Positions 54,052 through 63,600 are shown, counted from the stretch's first letter. The stretch is 64,000 bases of DNA from Alistipes communis (GCF_006542665.1 NZ_AP019735.1:682001-746000); one strand, 5' to 3'. Notes: generated by a model not told the origin, from the sequence alone. Program-made: numbers and translations.

Positions 54052-54363
54052 CTATTTGCTCTCCCGCTCACCGAGAATCCGTTGAATATCCGATGTGCGA
54101 TATCGGATCTTGTTGCCGATCTTGACGGCCTTCAGGTACCCTTTCCGGTTCCAATGCCAGAGCGTTGCATCGCATACGCCACACAGCTCCTTGACCTGCT
54201 CCTTGGTCAGGAAGCGTACCTTGCGAGCTTCGGCGACCTGGGTGGCCAACTCCTCTTTGGCGCGATTGATCAGATGGCTGGAGAAGGTCAGCAGATCCTC
54301 GCCGCTTACCTCCAGACGAATGCTCCCGGGCGCTTCGCGGAGGATGGATAATAAGTCTTTCAT
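54052..54363 (-). CDS. Helix-turn-helix protein (excisionase/MerR-like)
   Basis: A protein of 103 residues from the ATG at 54,363. The C-terminal half is a winged HTH of the HTH_17 type: LTKEQVKELCGVCDATLWHW then NRKGYLKAVKIGNKIRYR. This is the usual build of excisionases and small regulators beside Bacteroides mobilisation genes. It may direct excision with the integrase or regulate the mob genes. The longer frame from 54,450 is less likely because it runs through the upstream inverted repeats. Confidence 0.82.
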   Translation of the reverse strand: MKDLLSILREAPGSIRLEVSGEDLLTFSSHLINRAKEELATQVAEARKVRFLTKEQVKELCGVCDATLWHWNRKGYLKAVKIGNKIRYRTSDIQRILGERESK

Positions 54364-54480
54364 AGGTTGTTGTTTCCGCACGGGTGGGACGGCGCTTTCC
54401 GGCGGAACAAAAAGCGACGCCGTCGCCCGGATATCCGAGTGACGGCGCAAATATAATAACTTGATTGAACGAACTTTAAG

Positions 54481-54515
54481 CGTTTAATTCGCGGTCTATT
54501 CGGACGAATTAAACG
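54481..54515. repeat. Perfect 11-bp inverted repeat overlapping a gene end
   Basis: CGTTTAATTCG at 54,481-54,491 and CGAATTAAACG at 54,505-54,515 with a 13-nt loop. It covers the last codons and stop of the gene ending at 54,496. It may be a terminator or an operator for the HTH protein encoded just beyond. Confidence 0.7.
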
Positions 54516-55464
54516 AGTTCGTTTCGGATAGAAAATCCTTGATTTCACGAATGGCGACGGCTTCGGGACCTCGATCCCGTACCGATTTCCCGGCAAGCAA
54601 CGGTTCGGTCAGCCGGCTGTATGCCTCCTGAATGCCGCGTTCGTGAACGATGCGAATCTCTCGGCCGTATTCCTCCTGCAGTGCGTCGCGGAACGGCTTG
54701 ATTGGAATCGGGAGCGTCAGATAACGCAACTCTTCGAGGGCGATCTTCAGTCGGGCAATATCGGTTTGTGTATGCCGGGTGAGGAGATACGTTCCGATCT
54801 TACGTCGCAACTCCTCGGGGCGGGATACCGTCGGGGCGAACATCTCCGTCAGAGAGCGGGTGGCTCCGGGACGTCCCGGCTTGCGTTTTGAATCGTTCTT
54901 GTCGCTCGACGACTCCTCCATGGCCCAATCCAGCACCTGATCGCTTTCTGCCAGACGCATGGCTTCGCGGTGGGCTTTCCACTCCTCCCGGGTCCGAAGC
55001 CCCAGTTTGATGGAACGGGCAATCAGCAATCGGATCGTGGCGCTCATGGTGATCTTCTGGAAGTAGCCCAGTTCGGGAGTTCGGCGCAACTCTTCGCAAT
55101 GCTCCACCATGCGTTCGAAGCTCTTTCCGAAGTAGAGCCAGCAGAGCATTGCCGGAACCGGCGATCCGGCGACCGGCTGCTCACACTCTCCGATCAGTTT
55201 GCGGGCGAGGTCGTTGTCTTGGGCGGCCTGTTCGATCTCGTTGACATGGTTGAACAGCCCCTCATTGGCCTTGGCCGCCGTGAGTTTCCGATATTGCGGA
55301 ATAAGGGCGATGGCCTGAAGCAATACGGCTTGACACCCGGCCATGTCCCGGGTGTTCATCGACTCTTCGAATGCGGCATATTCCTCGGGATGGGCCTCCA
55401 TCCACTCCCGCAGTTTTGCCTTGAAGGCTTCGTATTCCGCCTGGCCCATGGCTTTATTGATCAA
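54496..55464 (-). CDS. Uncharacterised element protein
   Basis: A soluble, mostly helical protein of 322 residues. It has an acidic N-terminal part (AEYEAFKAKLREWMEAHPEE), a central charged linker with KRKPGRPGATRSLTEMF and a helical C-terminal part. There is no signal peptide, membrane helix or catalytic motif. It overlaps the DUF1016 gene upstream by 11 nt, which argues for a shared role with it or co-regulation in the element. Proteins like this are common between the integrase and mob genes of Bacteroidales elements. I do not recognise a function. Confidence 0.7.
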   Translation of the reverse strand: MINKAMGQAEYEAFKAKLREWMEAHPEEYAAFEESMNTRDMAGCQAVLLQAIALIPQYRKLTAAKANEGLFNHVNEIEQAAQDNDLARKLIGECEQPVAGSPVPAMLCWLYFGKSFERMVEHCEELRRTPELGYFQKITMSATIRLLIARSIKLGLRTREEWKAHREAMRLAESDQVLDWAMEESSSDKNDSKRKPGRPGATRSLTEMFAPTVSRPEELRRKIGTYLLTRHTQTDIARLKIALEELRYLTLPIPIKPFRDALQEEYGREIRIVHERGIQEAYSRLTEPLLAGKSVRDRGPEAVAIREIKDFLSETNSFNSSE

Positions 55465-56470
55465 ATTCCTGTAATTCGATTCTCAATTGCTCGGCAAGTT
55501 GCTTTTCAGTGGGCAGATAGAGCTGGTATTTGCTTGCCAGAATCGTATTGTTGTTCTCCGGCAGCGTATATTTTACCAGCAGATCGTTCTTGTCGGCGCA
55601 CAGCAGGATTCCAATTGTCGGGTTCTCATCGGGCGCCTTCTCGTTCCGATCGTAATAGTTTACATACATTTGCAACTGACCGATGTCTTCGTGTGTGATC
55701 TTGTGGGTCTTCAATTCAATGATAACGAAACAGCGGAGCAGCCGGTTGTAAAATACCAGGTCTGCGAAGAATTCATCATCTTCGAGCAGTATCCTCTTTT
55801 GGCGGGCAACGAATGAGAACCCGTTCCCCAATTCCAGCAAGAAAGCCTGCAAATTGGTGATCAGGGCGCGCTCCAGGTCTTTTTCGTAATAGGCTGCGTC
55901 GGGTTTCAATCCGAGAAATTCCAGTACCATGGGATCTTTGATGATCTCGGTCGGAGATTCGGGTTGACGTTCTTTACGAGCCACCTCCAATACCGATTTC
56001 TTGTCGTTGCTCAACAGCAACCGCTCATAAAGTCCGGAATTGATCTGCCGTTCCAGTTCGCGTCCGGTCCAATTATTATTGGCGGTTTCCAGTTCATAAT
56101 ACTCCCGTTTGTCGTTGTCGCTTATTTGAATCAGAAGACGGTATTGATACCAATTCAATTGCGTCCGCAGTGCGGTCGCAATTGGATAAGTGCGGTAGAA
56201 CCGCCTTGCCCGTTCTAACTGGCGCACGGAAAAACCACTACCGAACTCTTTTTCAATTTCCAATGCAACGTTTTGAAGAAGGTATGCTCCGTATTCTGCT
56301 CGGTCTTGGCCTTTTTGTTCTTCGATAAAGATGCGTTCTCCCAGTTTCCAGTACATTTTTACACGCTCGAAATCGACACTTCGTATGGCAGTCGTTCGTG
56401 CGGTGATGATGATGTTTCGGATGTCGGAGACAAATTGTTCGTCCAACTTGAAGATTGCCGGTTCGTTCAT
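55454..56470 (-). CDS. DUF1016 / YhcG-type PDDEXK nuclease
   Basis: A protein of 338 residues. The N-terminal half is the DUF1016_N winged-helix part (SVDFERVKMYWKLGERI, GSGFSVRQLERARRFYRTYP, NWYQYRLLIQI). The C-terminal half is a PDDEXK-type nuclease with FADLVFYNRLLRCFVIIELK as the catalytic core (Asp, then Glu-x-Lys) and NPTIGILLCADKND. Relatives are found near restriction and defence genes and in mobile elements. It is the second gene in from the integrase end, so it may have a DNA-processing or defence role for the element. The substrate is not known. Confidence 0.9.
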   Translation of the reverse strand: MNEPAIFKLDEQFVSDIRNIIITARTTAIRSVDFERVKMYWKLGERIFIEEQKGQDRAEYGAYLLQNVALEIEKEFGSGFSVRQLERARRFYRTYPIATALRTQLNWYQYRLLIQISDNDKREYYELETANNNWTGRELERQINSGLYERLLLSNDKKSVLEVARKERQPESPTEIIKDPMVLEFLGLKPDAAYYEKDLERALITNLQAFLLELGNGFSFVARQKRILLEDDEFFADLVFYNRLLRCFVIIELKTHKITHEDIGQLQMYVNYYDRNEKAPDENPTIGILLCADKNDLLVKYTLPENNNTILASKYQLYLPTEKQLAEQLRIELQEFDQ

Positions 56471-56507
56471 AGTTCTCGCTATTGAATAGTGAACGCGCTG
56501 CGTTCAA

Positions 56508-57851
56508 TTATGACAACAAATTTACTAATTCTTTTTTCATTTCATCGTCGATGGTGCGGTAGCGGGCAAAGGCCTTGCTACCTTCTTTGTGTCCGCTCAG
56601 TGCACCGACCAGATTGGGATCCTTGACTTTCCGGTAGAGATTGCCGACAAAGGTCCGCCGCGCCAGGTGCGACGAGGCAATCTCATACAATACCCGCTTC
56701 TCCTCCTCGCGGGTCGTCGGGTTGATGACCGTAACCAATCGCTTTAACCCGGCCGCCTTGAAGATTCGCTTGATGGCCAGGTTGTATTTCTGTTCGGAGA
56801 TGAACGGCAGCAGCTTGTCGCCGTCACAGGCTTCATACCGGGCAAGAATCTCCGTGGCCATGGCGTTGAGCGGTACCCGTACCGTCAGCGGACGTCCCTC
56901 CTTGGTCTTGCGCGGAATGTATTCGATGGCGCCGCCGATGAGATTCGATTTTGTCATCTTCAGCAGGTCGCCCACCCGGCAGCCGATCAGACATTGGAAG
57001 ACGAAGATATCCCGCTGGACGGCCAACTGGGGATGGCGCTTCAGATTGGTGGCGTAGATTCGATGCAGCTCCTCGATGGTGATGTAATACGGCGTCCCGT
57101 AGGTGCACTCCTCCAGCGGGAAATCGTCGAACGGCCGGTTCCGGCTCTTTTTATGACTGTTGCACCAATAGAAGAAGGTTCGGATACGCGAGAAGCAGTC
57201 CAACAGCGTGTTCTTGCCTCGGGGCTGTGGAGTGCGGGCCTCGGGAATGGCCTCGTAAATCTCGGGATAGATGGCGCAGTAGCGGTACTCGTTTTCCAGA
57301 AAGTTCCAGATGTCCCGCAGGGTGTCGGCCGTTACCCAGTCCACATCCAGCGTGAAGTCCTCCTTCCCCATCTGGGTAGCCCGGATGTAGAGTTCATAGC
57401 GCTGCAAAGCCCGCTTGATGACGCGATAGTTCTTCTTGCGAACCTCCGAAAGCCGGTGCTTCTCGAGAAACTCGTCGAACAGCGCGGTCAAGGTCGGTTT
57501 GATGGCGGATACTTGCTCCAGGTTGTACTTCTGCGGATTGTAATATTGGTCCAGTGCCTCTTTCAGCCAACCTTTCGATACCGTCTCTTCGGGACGGTTT
57601 TGATAGGCTCTCTCGATGTAGGTCTTGAGCCTGCGGGCTTCGTTGTTGTAGCGGGTGCGCATGGCCTCGTCGCAGACGACTTTGCTCTTGACCTGCTCGG
57701 CCTTGTCATCCCAAAGATTCGGATTGATCGTAAGACGGGTCGGAGCAACCAGATCGAGTTGCCGGCCGTCGCGCAGACGCGCGTAGATGGTCGCCTGGGA
57801 CTCCGTGTCGTAACGGGTGACGCTCTTTTTGAGAATGAGGGTTACTTTCAT
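56508..57851 (-). CDS. Tyrosine integrase
   Basis: A site-specific recombinase of 447 residues. N-terminal arm-binding part with TIYARLRDGRQLDLVAPTRL; SAM-like core-binding domain about 110-230; catalytic domain with Arg in IGCRVGDLLKM, Lys in IPRKTKEGRPLTV, HxxR in SSHLARRTFVG, His in SGHKEGSKAFARY, and the nucleophile Tyr of FARYR. All catalytic residues are present and the protein is full length, so it should be active. It reads inward from attR. It probably inserted the element at tRNA-Leu. Confidence 0.95.
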   Translation of the reverse strand: MKVTLILKKSVTRYDTESQATIYARLRDGRQLDLVAPTRLTINPNLWDDKAEQVKSKVVCDEAMRTRYNNEARRLKTYIERAYQNRPEETVSKGWLKEALDQYYNPQKYNLEQVSAIKPTLTALFDEFLEKHRLSEVRKKNYRVIKRALQRYELYIRATQMGKEDFTLDVDWVTADTLRDIWNFLENEYRYCAIYPEIYEAIPEARTPQPRGKNTLLDCFSRIRTFFYWCNSHKKSRNRPFDDFPLEECTYGTPYYITIEELHRIYATNLKRHPQLAVQRDIFVFQCLIGCRVGDLLKMTKSNLIGGAIEYIPRKTKEGRPLTVRVPLNAMATEILARYEACDGDKLLPFISEQKYNLAIKRIFKAAGLKRLVTVINPTTREEEKRVLYEIASSHLARRTFVGNLYRKVKDPNLVGALSGHKEGSKAFARYRTIDDEMKKELVNLLS

Positions 57852-57878
57852 GGTTCAGCAAGATCTAGGGGCTTGTGA

Positions 57879-57886
57879 CAAAGATA
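57879..57886 (-). promoter_or_regulatory. -7 box of the integrase gene
   Basis: TATCTTTG on the minus strand, 28 nt before the ATG. The 31-bp terminal repeat lies directly upstream over the -33 position, so integrase bound there could repress its own gene. Confidence 0.7.
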
Positions 57887-57892
57887 GGAATC

Positions 57893-57923
57893 TTTCCCCA
57901 CATTTTCCCCACACATGCTGAAA
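57893..57923 (+). repeat. 31-bp terminal direct repeat, right copy
   Basis: Matches the copy at 34,656-34,687 with one base different (ACATGCTG versus ACGTGCTG), same orientation. It lies 129 nt inside attR and next to the integrase promoter. The surrounding 57,852-58,052 is AT-rich and carries no gene. Confidence 0.75.
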
Positions 57924-58052
57924 AATCTTCAATGCCCTTTTAGTGATTAAAACAAACGAGTGAATATATAATGCTGAAAATAAGTGAAATATGGTGAAAT
58001 TTGCACATATATCCAATTATTCTGATTTAATAGGATTTACTATATTCAAATG

Positions 58053-58065
58053 CGGCTCCGGGTAC
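58053..58065 (+). other. attR core
   Basis: CGGCTCCGGGTAC, identical to the tRNA-Leu 3' segment at 34,586. The following bases are TATG and not CAGT, so this side lacks a CCA end. Confidence 0.85.
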
Positions 58066-58070
58066 TATGC

Positions 58071-58111
58071 AAAAACCTCAAATGATTGTCTGTAAATCAT
58101 TTGAGGTTTTT
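58071..58111 (+). terminator. Displaced native terminator of tRNA-Leu
   Basis: A perfect 17-bp stem (AAAAACCTCAAATGATT and its complement) ending in a T-run, 5 nt after attR. Before insertion it would have lain directly after the tRNA; it is now 23.5 kb away. Confidence 0.85.
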
Positions 58112-58273
58112 GTTTTGCTTGTTGCGTCCGCAACTTGTCCGCATTTGTTGCAATATTGTTCTTTGATATTAAAATTGCATGCTTCATTTCGCACTATCAT
58201 GCACGCTCTTACCATAATTAGGAAAATAAATACCTATCTTGCAGGTAACTAAAATATTTAAATTCCATAGCTA

Positions 58274-59104
58274 TGAACAATAAAGTTCGATTATTTATAA
58301 GTTATTGTCATGATGTGATGCAGTACATATCACATCATTCAACAAGCACATGACAAAATTTGTTGATGATAATATTTTAGATATATGGTGGGATAAAAAT
58401 ATAACTGCTGGATATGACTTTTGGGAGCAGATAGATTTCCATATAGAAAATCGAGATATCATATGCTTATTTATTTCAGCTAATTATCTAGCGTCCAAAG
58501 CATGCAAGGAAGAAATGCGAAGAGCATGTGAATTACGTACACATAATGGAATTTGTGTGGTTCCTATTATTTTATCGTCATGCAGCTGGTTAGATTACGA
58601 TAATCTGAAGCCATTGTTAGCAATTCCTACCGATGGAAAAGCAATTTCGTCTTTTCCTAATCCTGACGACGGTTGGCATGATGTGTATAATCATATGAAG
58701 AAAGTTATCAAGGACTTCTAAAATATAAAAAAATTACACTTTAGTTCGCCGTTTTCAGTTTTTTTAGGAGATGCTATTTTACCGACTAAAACACACTATA
58801 TAATAAAAGGAATGTGAAATTAGATGATATTTTCATGTATCCAGATTTATCATTTTTTGATAGCGAAAAAGACAAACAAATTAAATGTCTTTCAGAGGAT
58901 TTGATTAAAAATTTCACAGAAGGAGACAGACTCGTTATTATTGGAGATGACTAATCAGGAAAAACGTCCCTATTAAAGAAATACATCATCATTCTTAAAG
59001 AGAAAAACTTTATTCCCGTATATATATTTGACAAAGAAAGAGGATTACAAGGTAATTTTGACAATCGAACAGCAAAAACATTTAAAGAAGAGTATAAACA
59101 ATAG
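58274..59104 (+). pseudogene. Decayed TIR-domain / P-loop NTPase gene
   Basis: Joining frames gives a TIR domain: KVRLFISYCHD from the ATG at 58,274, then a shift (an extra two bases near 58,311 would explain it) into the frame of 58,350, with WWDKNITAGYDFWEQIDFHI, IICLFISANYLASKACKEE and PIILSSCSWLD. That frame stops at 58,721. Further on, from about 58,811, the frame encodes KLDDIFMYPDLSFFDSEKDK and a Walker A in which a stop (TAA, probably from CAA) falls inside: VIIGDD, stop, SGKTSLLKKY. It then runs IPVYIFDKERGLQGNF and stops at 59,104. The layout matches TIR plus STAND-like NTPase proteins used in immunity. The gene lies just outside attR and is dead unless these are sequencing errors. 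Confidence 0.8.
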
Positions 59105-59149
59105 CCCACGCCCTAAAGGAAGGACGTAGGAGAAGTCGACTTATATTCC

Positions 59150-59375
59150 TTGGTGCAAAAAGAACTGTCGGATTCGATTACCAGAAATAAGTCTACACTT
59201 TCCGTGTAAAAAATATGTCTGCGCGTTAGCGCACCACAAATATAGACATTTTTTACACATCGGTGCAACGTTCTCCTTTTGGGGCTGTTGCAGTTTGTTC
59301 AAAGATCGCTTTCGGGGACAAACACAGAACCCCACTGCGCCAAATTCAGGCACAGTGGGATTTATTTATGAAAAA
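59150..59375 (+). other. Structured noncoding segment, possible small RNA
   Basis: Three stem-loops in series: 59,204-59,258 (GTGTAAAAAAT... with its complement, inner GCGC/GCGC), 59,293-59,323 (GTTTGT/ACAAAC) and 59,331-59,359 (CCCACTGCGCC with GGCACAGTGGG) followed by ATTTATTT as a terminator. No gene is seen between 59,105 and 59,389. On the minus strand a TATATTTG box falls near 59,235, so the region could also serve leftward transcription. A part near 59,284 (GCTGTTGCAGTTTGTTCAAA) loosely resembles a type II CRISPR anti-repeat; there is no cas gene or array here. Confidence 0.35.
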
Positions 59376-59389
59376 AAAAAAATTCGAAA

Positions 59390-60286
59390 TTAGCGGTGCT
59401 GTCCGAGCATCTTTTCGAGGATGGCCGCATATTCCTGCCGAACCTCTTCGGGCGAGACGATCTCCATGAATTCCCGGGGTGCAAGTATTTTGCGGTAGAA
59501 TTCATTGGTCGGAGCGAGGTAGTAGCCGAACAGTGACCATCCGTCATGCTGTTCTGTCTCCTCCTGTGAATAGTGCAACGGCAATGCCCGCAGGTATTGC
59601 GGCTGCTCTCCGGTGCATTTTATTACGATACGACGCGGCGGAATATCCGGATAGGCGTGATGCCGATAGAAGTCGCCAGATGCTCCTCGGCCGAGAAACC
59701 TTTGGGCATGCGGAACGTCTGCCCGGAGATCGAGAGTCGCTGAACCCTGTCCAGAGCATAGACCTTTATTTGCCGGTTCTCTTGGGTCGGGCCATATACA
59801 TACCACCGCCGTTCGTAGAGCTTCACAAAATAGGGGAGCAGCTGTATATGCTGGGATTCTTCCAGGTAAAACGGATGATATTCGATCTCCAGCACCCGGT
59901 TCTCGCGCATGGCCTCGAGAATATCGGTCAGGTGTTGCAATGCCGACGGTACATCCTCGACAAGAATACGATTGCGGATACTCTTGTTCTCATGAACCAT
60001 ATTACTGGCCGAGAAACTGTTCAACAGCCAACGGGAGACATCGTTCTCGACCAGTTCTGTCTTATTTTCGATATAGTATTCGTTGGTCGGCTTGTAACAA
60101 GCAGCGTATGTCGAAAAACTCCTCGACGGCTTCCCTATGCTTGTGGAAGGCCCGCAACGGGATTGGCTTGCCTTCGGACATGTTGTTGTGCAGCCAACGG
60201 CGGTTGATCTCAGCGAAGGTAATGCGTCCGGCTCGATAGATCGTATCGGCCAGCCAGATATAGCGGTGAAAGACATTGGATGACAT
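59390..60286 (-). pseudogene. WYL-domain transcriptional regulator with two frameshifts
   Basis: Three frames join to one regulator of about 298 residues. Part 1 (from the ATG at 60,286) is the HTH: FHRYIWLADTIYRAGRITFA and HKHREAVEEFFDIRC. Part 2, after a shift near 60,098, has YKPTNEYYIENKTEL and the WYL core VLEIEYHPFYLEESQH, LLPYFVKLYERRWYVYGPTQ. Part 3, after a shift near 59,650, has YPDIPPRRIVIKC and the typical WYL-C end HDGWSLFGYYLAPTNEFYRK. Each part alone is too short to work. WYL proteins usually control defence or stress genes in Bacteroidales. Both this gene and the TIR gene are broken, which suggests decay of one island. Confidence 0.85.
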
Positions 60287-60311
60287 CGAAATCAATTTCC
60301 GGTAAAGATAC

Positions 60312-60342
60312 AAAAAACTCTGCCTACAAGCGGCAGAGTTTT
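60312..60342 (-). terminator. Intrinsic terminator downstream of the beta-galactosidase gene
   Basis: A perfect 11-bp stem (AAAACTCTGCC with GGCAGAGTTTT), 7-nt loop, then TTTTTTG on the minus strand. A TATCTTTA box for the WYL gene follows directly. Confidence 0.75.
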
Positions 60343-60645
60343 GAATGGAGCAGTTCTATATCTGGATTTTTTCAGTTCGAAAATACCTTCCGAAAAACGA
60401 AAGGTGACGATTAGTACACCTTTGGCACTCTGTAAAAGCACGAAAACTTTGTAATCCAACAATTACAAAAATCCGTCAGCATCTAAGAGAGTATCACAAT
60501 TGCTCACAATGATATAGTCAATAGCCAAATTTTCAATCACAGCGTTATCTCTGAGGGAATAAAGAGAAGAAAGAGATTGAACAAACCTTTCTTTTTTACA
60601 ATACAGCTGAATTATACTTGATTAAAGTAACATTTCATATTTATC
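60343..60645. other. AT-rich gene-free stretch
   Basis: No gene is supported. On the minus strand about 30 codons (roughly 60,465-60,560) read as a plausible protein end (RDNAVIENLAIDYIIVSN), which may be the tail of a lost gene such as a PIN-domain toxin, but there is no start and nothing else to support it. Confidence 0.4.
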
Positions 60646-63600
60646 TTACCATATTGGTGACATTCGGAATTTAAACTCATAGTCCCGATACGGCATTCTG
60701 TATTGCGGGAGCGGCAGGCGTCCCCAACTGTTCACGCATCCCAGTCCGGACTGGGCGCTTTCGATATGGACGTGCGTCCGTCCGTCGGGTACGAGGTCGC
60801 CGGGATGGCGGACGTATTCGGACGATCCGTTGTCGAGCTGCGGAATGGCGTAGGGGATTGCCGAAGCTGAGAAGTGACGGTCGGAGCAGAACTCGATTCC
60901 GAATCCCGAAGCGTCGGTCAGCCGCCACCAGCGCACACCTCCGCGTGTCCCCGACTCCTGCGGACTGGCGTATTTGGGGTGGAACTGGTCGGCGACGCGC
61001 TGTGCGTAGCGGCCTACGAATGCTGCACTCGACCGGTCGGCGTAGTTCTCCATCGGGCCGCGGCCGTAGTATTCCACGGCGTCGAACATGCCCGGGGTCT
61101 CGAAGGCCATGCCGAAGCGCATCAGGTCGGCGACATCCTTGCGCGCGGGGTCGGCGGTCATCGTTTCGCCGATGCGGATCGACCCGTCGGCAGCGATAAC
61201 GTAGGCGAGGCGGAGTTGGGCGCCGACGGCGGGGATCATGTAGTCTGCGACGGCTTTCGCCCCGCCGTCTCCGGACGTGAGGGTGAAGTTGACGAGCTCC
61301 GGTTCGGCCCCGGCCCACATCCGGCTGTCGGGATATTTTCCGGTCTGGCGCACGCCGAGATCGTTGTCCGTGGCCGCACGGTAGAAGCTGGGACGCAAGG
61401 GGCCTGCCAGCAGCTCGACGTCGCGCAGGCGGTAGGAGCGGATGAAACCGCTCTTCGGGTCGAACGTGACCGAGAATCCCTCGCCCGAAACGGTTTTGTC
61501 GGCGATGCGGAGCGTTCCGGCGGGAGCTGCGGCGGCGAAGCGGGCCGCAGGATCGTCCTCGCGCAATACGAGCTGGTCGGCGGCTACTTCATAAAGCGCG
61601 TCGAGCAGTCCCTGCCGTTCGCGCAACTGGTAGCGCACCGTGAGCAGCACCTCCCCGTCCAGGGCTTCGACCTGTTCGGGTTTGTAGCCCAGCGTCACGG
61701 CGGCGGTGGCCTGCGGAGCCACGTCGAGGCGTTCGACCGCGCCGCTCAACACGGGCCGTCCGTCGGAGGTGATCTCCCAGAGAAGGCGGTAGGGCGAAAG
61801 GTCGGTAAAGAAGTTTTCGTTATAGACGTTCACGATGCCTTTTTCCAAATCGCGGGCCGTGGTGTGGATCGGCCGGTGCTGGTGCTTCACTTCGTAGGCG
61901 TGGGGATGCCACGTGCGGTCGGCGGCCAGTACGCCGTTGCAGCAGAAGGTGCTGTCGGAGGCGTCGACGGCGTTGTAGTCGCCGCCGTAGCGGTAGGTCA
62001 GCCTCCCTTCGGGGTTGCGCCATGCGAGGGCCTGGTCGGCGAAGTCCCAGATAAACCCGCCCTGATATTTCGGTTCGCGACGTATCATGTCCCAATACTC
62101 CTTGAATCCGCCCAGCGAATTGCCCATGGCGTGAGCGTATTCGCATTGGATAAGCGGTTTCGCGGGATCGTCGGCGAGGTATTTCTCGCATTGGTCGTAG
62201 CTCCAATACATCGGGCAGACGATGTCGGTGTTGTAGTCCCCGTGGTAAGAGGCCTGCTCGTACTGCACCGGGCGTGACGGATCGAAGGACTTGATCCAGT
62301 CGTAGCAACGTTCGAAGTTGGGGCCGTTTCCGGCCTCGTTGCCCGTGCTCCATACGATGATCGAGGGGTGGTTGTAGTCTCGGAACACCATGCGCCGGTT
62401 ACGGTCGAGGTGTGCGGCGGCAAAGGAGGGGTTACCGGCCAGATTTTTCGACTTGTCGCGGTAGTGGTAGCCGTGCGACTCGATGTTGGCTTCGTCCACG
62501 ACGTAAAGCCCGTACTTGTCGCAGAGGTCGTACCACAGCGGCGTGTCGGGGTAGTGGCACGTGCGCACGGCATTTATGTTGAGCCGCTTCATTTCGCGGA
62601 TGTCGCGCACCATCTCCCCGCGTGTGACATAATAACCCGTGTTGGGCTCCATTTCGTGCCGGTTGACGCCTTTGATGAGGATCGGCTTGCCGTTTACGAG
62701 CAGCTGTCCGCCGCGGATCTCGACTTTGCGGAACCCCACGCGGAAAGCTGCGGCTTCGGTCACCGAACCGTCGGCGGCGAGAGCCTCGGCCGTGAGCGTG
62801 TAGAGGTTCGGGGCCTCGGCGCTCCATTGCTTCGGGGCGGCGACCTCGAACAGCGTTTCGGCGCTGTTGCGGCGGGGACGGAGCGTGCGGGTGTCGAGCG
62901 TGCGGCCCTCGTCGTCGCGGAGCGTCAGCCGTACGCTGCCGACACCCGGCGTCGCGGTCACTTCGGCGCGCAGCGTCCCGTCGCGGTAGTCGTTCACAAG
63001 GTCGGGCGTGAGCCGCACGTCGGCCAGACGGCGTTTGTCGCGGGCGTAGAGGTAGCAGTCGCGGCCGATGCCCGAAAGACGCCAGAAGTCCTGGTCTTCG
63101 AGGTACGAACCGTCGCACCAGCGGTTGACGCGCAGCACGATCAGGTTGTCGCGGCCCGGCGTGATGTAGCGGGTGACGTCGAATTCGGCTTCGAGCTTGC
63201 TGTCCTCGCTGTAACCCACTTCACGGCCGTTGACCCAGAGCGTCACGTTCGAGGTCGCCGAGCCGATGTGGATGAATGCGTCGCGGCCTTTCCAATCGGC
63301 GGGAACCCGGACGGTGCGGCGGTAGAGACCCGTGTAATTCTGCTCATGGGGAACCAGCGGAGGTTTCACCTCGAAGAATTTGTGCCACGGGTAGGGCTTG
63401 TTGGTGTAGACAGGGTCGCCGTAGCCGTTCAACTCCCAGATTCCCGGCACGGGCATCACGCCCCACGACGAGTCGTCGTAGCCGGTGCGGAAAAATCCTT
63501 CTGGCTCCGCACCCGGACGTTCCGCGCGCAGAAAGGCCCATTCGCCGTTGAGCGTGCGGTAGAAAGGCGAACGGGTGTAGTCGTTCTCAGGAACGGCCTC

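Larger units (their letters stand above)
34586..58065. mobile_element. Integrative mobilizable element in tRNA-Leu (about 23.5 kb)
   Basis: Evidence: 13-bp direct repeats at both ends, one inside a tRNA 3' end; a tyrosine integrase gene reading inward from the right end; a HTH protein, MobC-like protein, relaxase and coiled-coil mobilisation protein; a 31-bp direct repeat just inside each end; and the native tRNA terminator stranded beyond the right end. There are no VirB/Tra genes, so transfer would need a helper conjugative element. Two compositional parts are visible: an AT-rich left third (34.7-42.3 kb, Hsp70 operon) and a GC-richer right part (42.3-57.9 kb). Cargo: the chaperone operon, pbpC-A2M, LytTR with a glycosidase-like protein, and a DUF1016 nuclease. 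Confidence 0.9.

Noticed and set aside
51769..57851. Self-transmissible conjugative element
   Set aside because: Relaxase and accessory mob genes are present, but no VirB4/TraG, coupling protein or pilus genes lie between the att sites.
58274..58721. Functional TIR protein using a programmed frameshift
   Set aside because: No slippery sequence is visible and a second lesion falls in the Walker A downstream, so decay is the simpler reading.
59141..59353. 70-codon minus-strand frame
   Set aside because: It lies across the stem-loops, has no start context or domain pattern, and its sequence follows from the inverted repeats.
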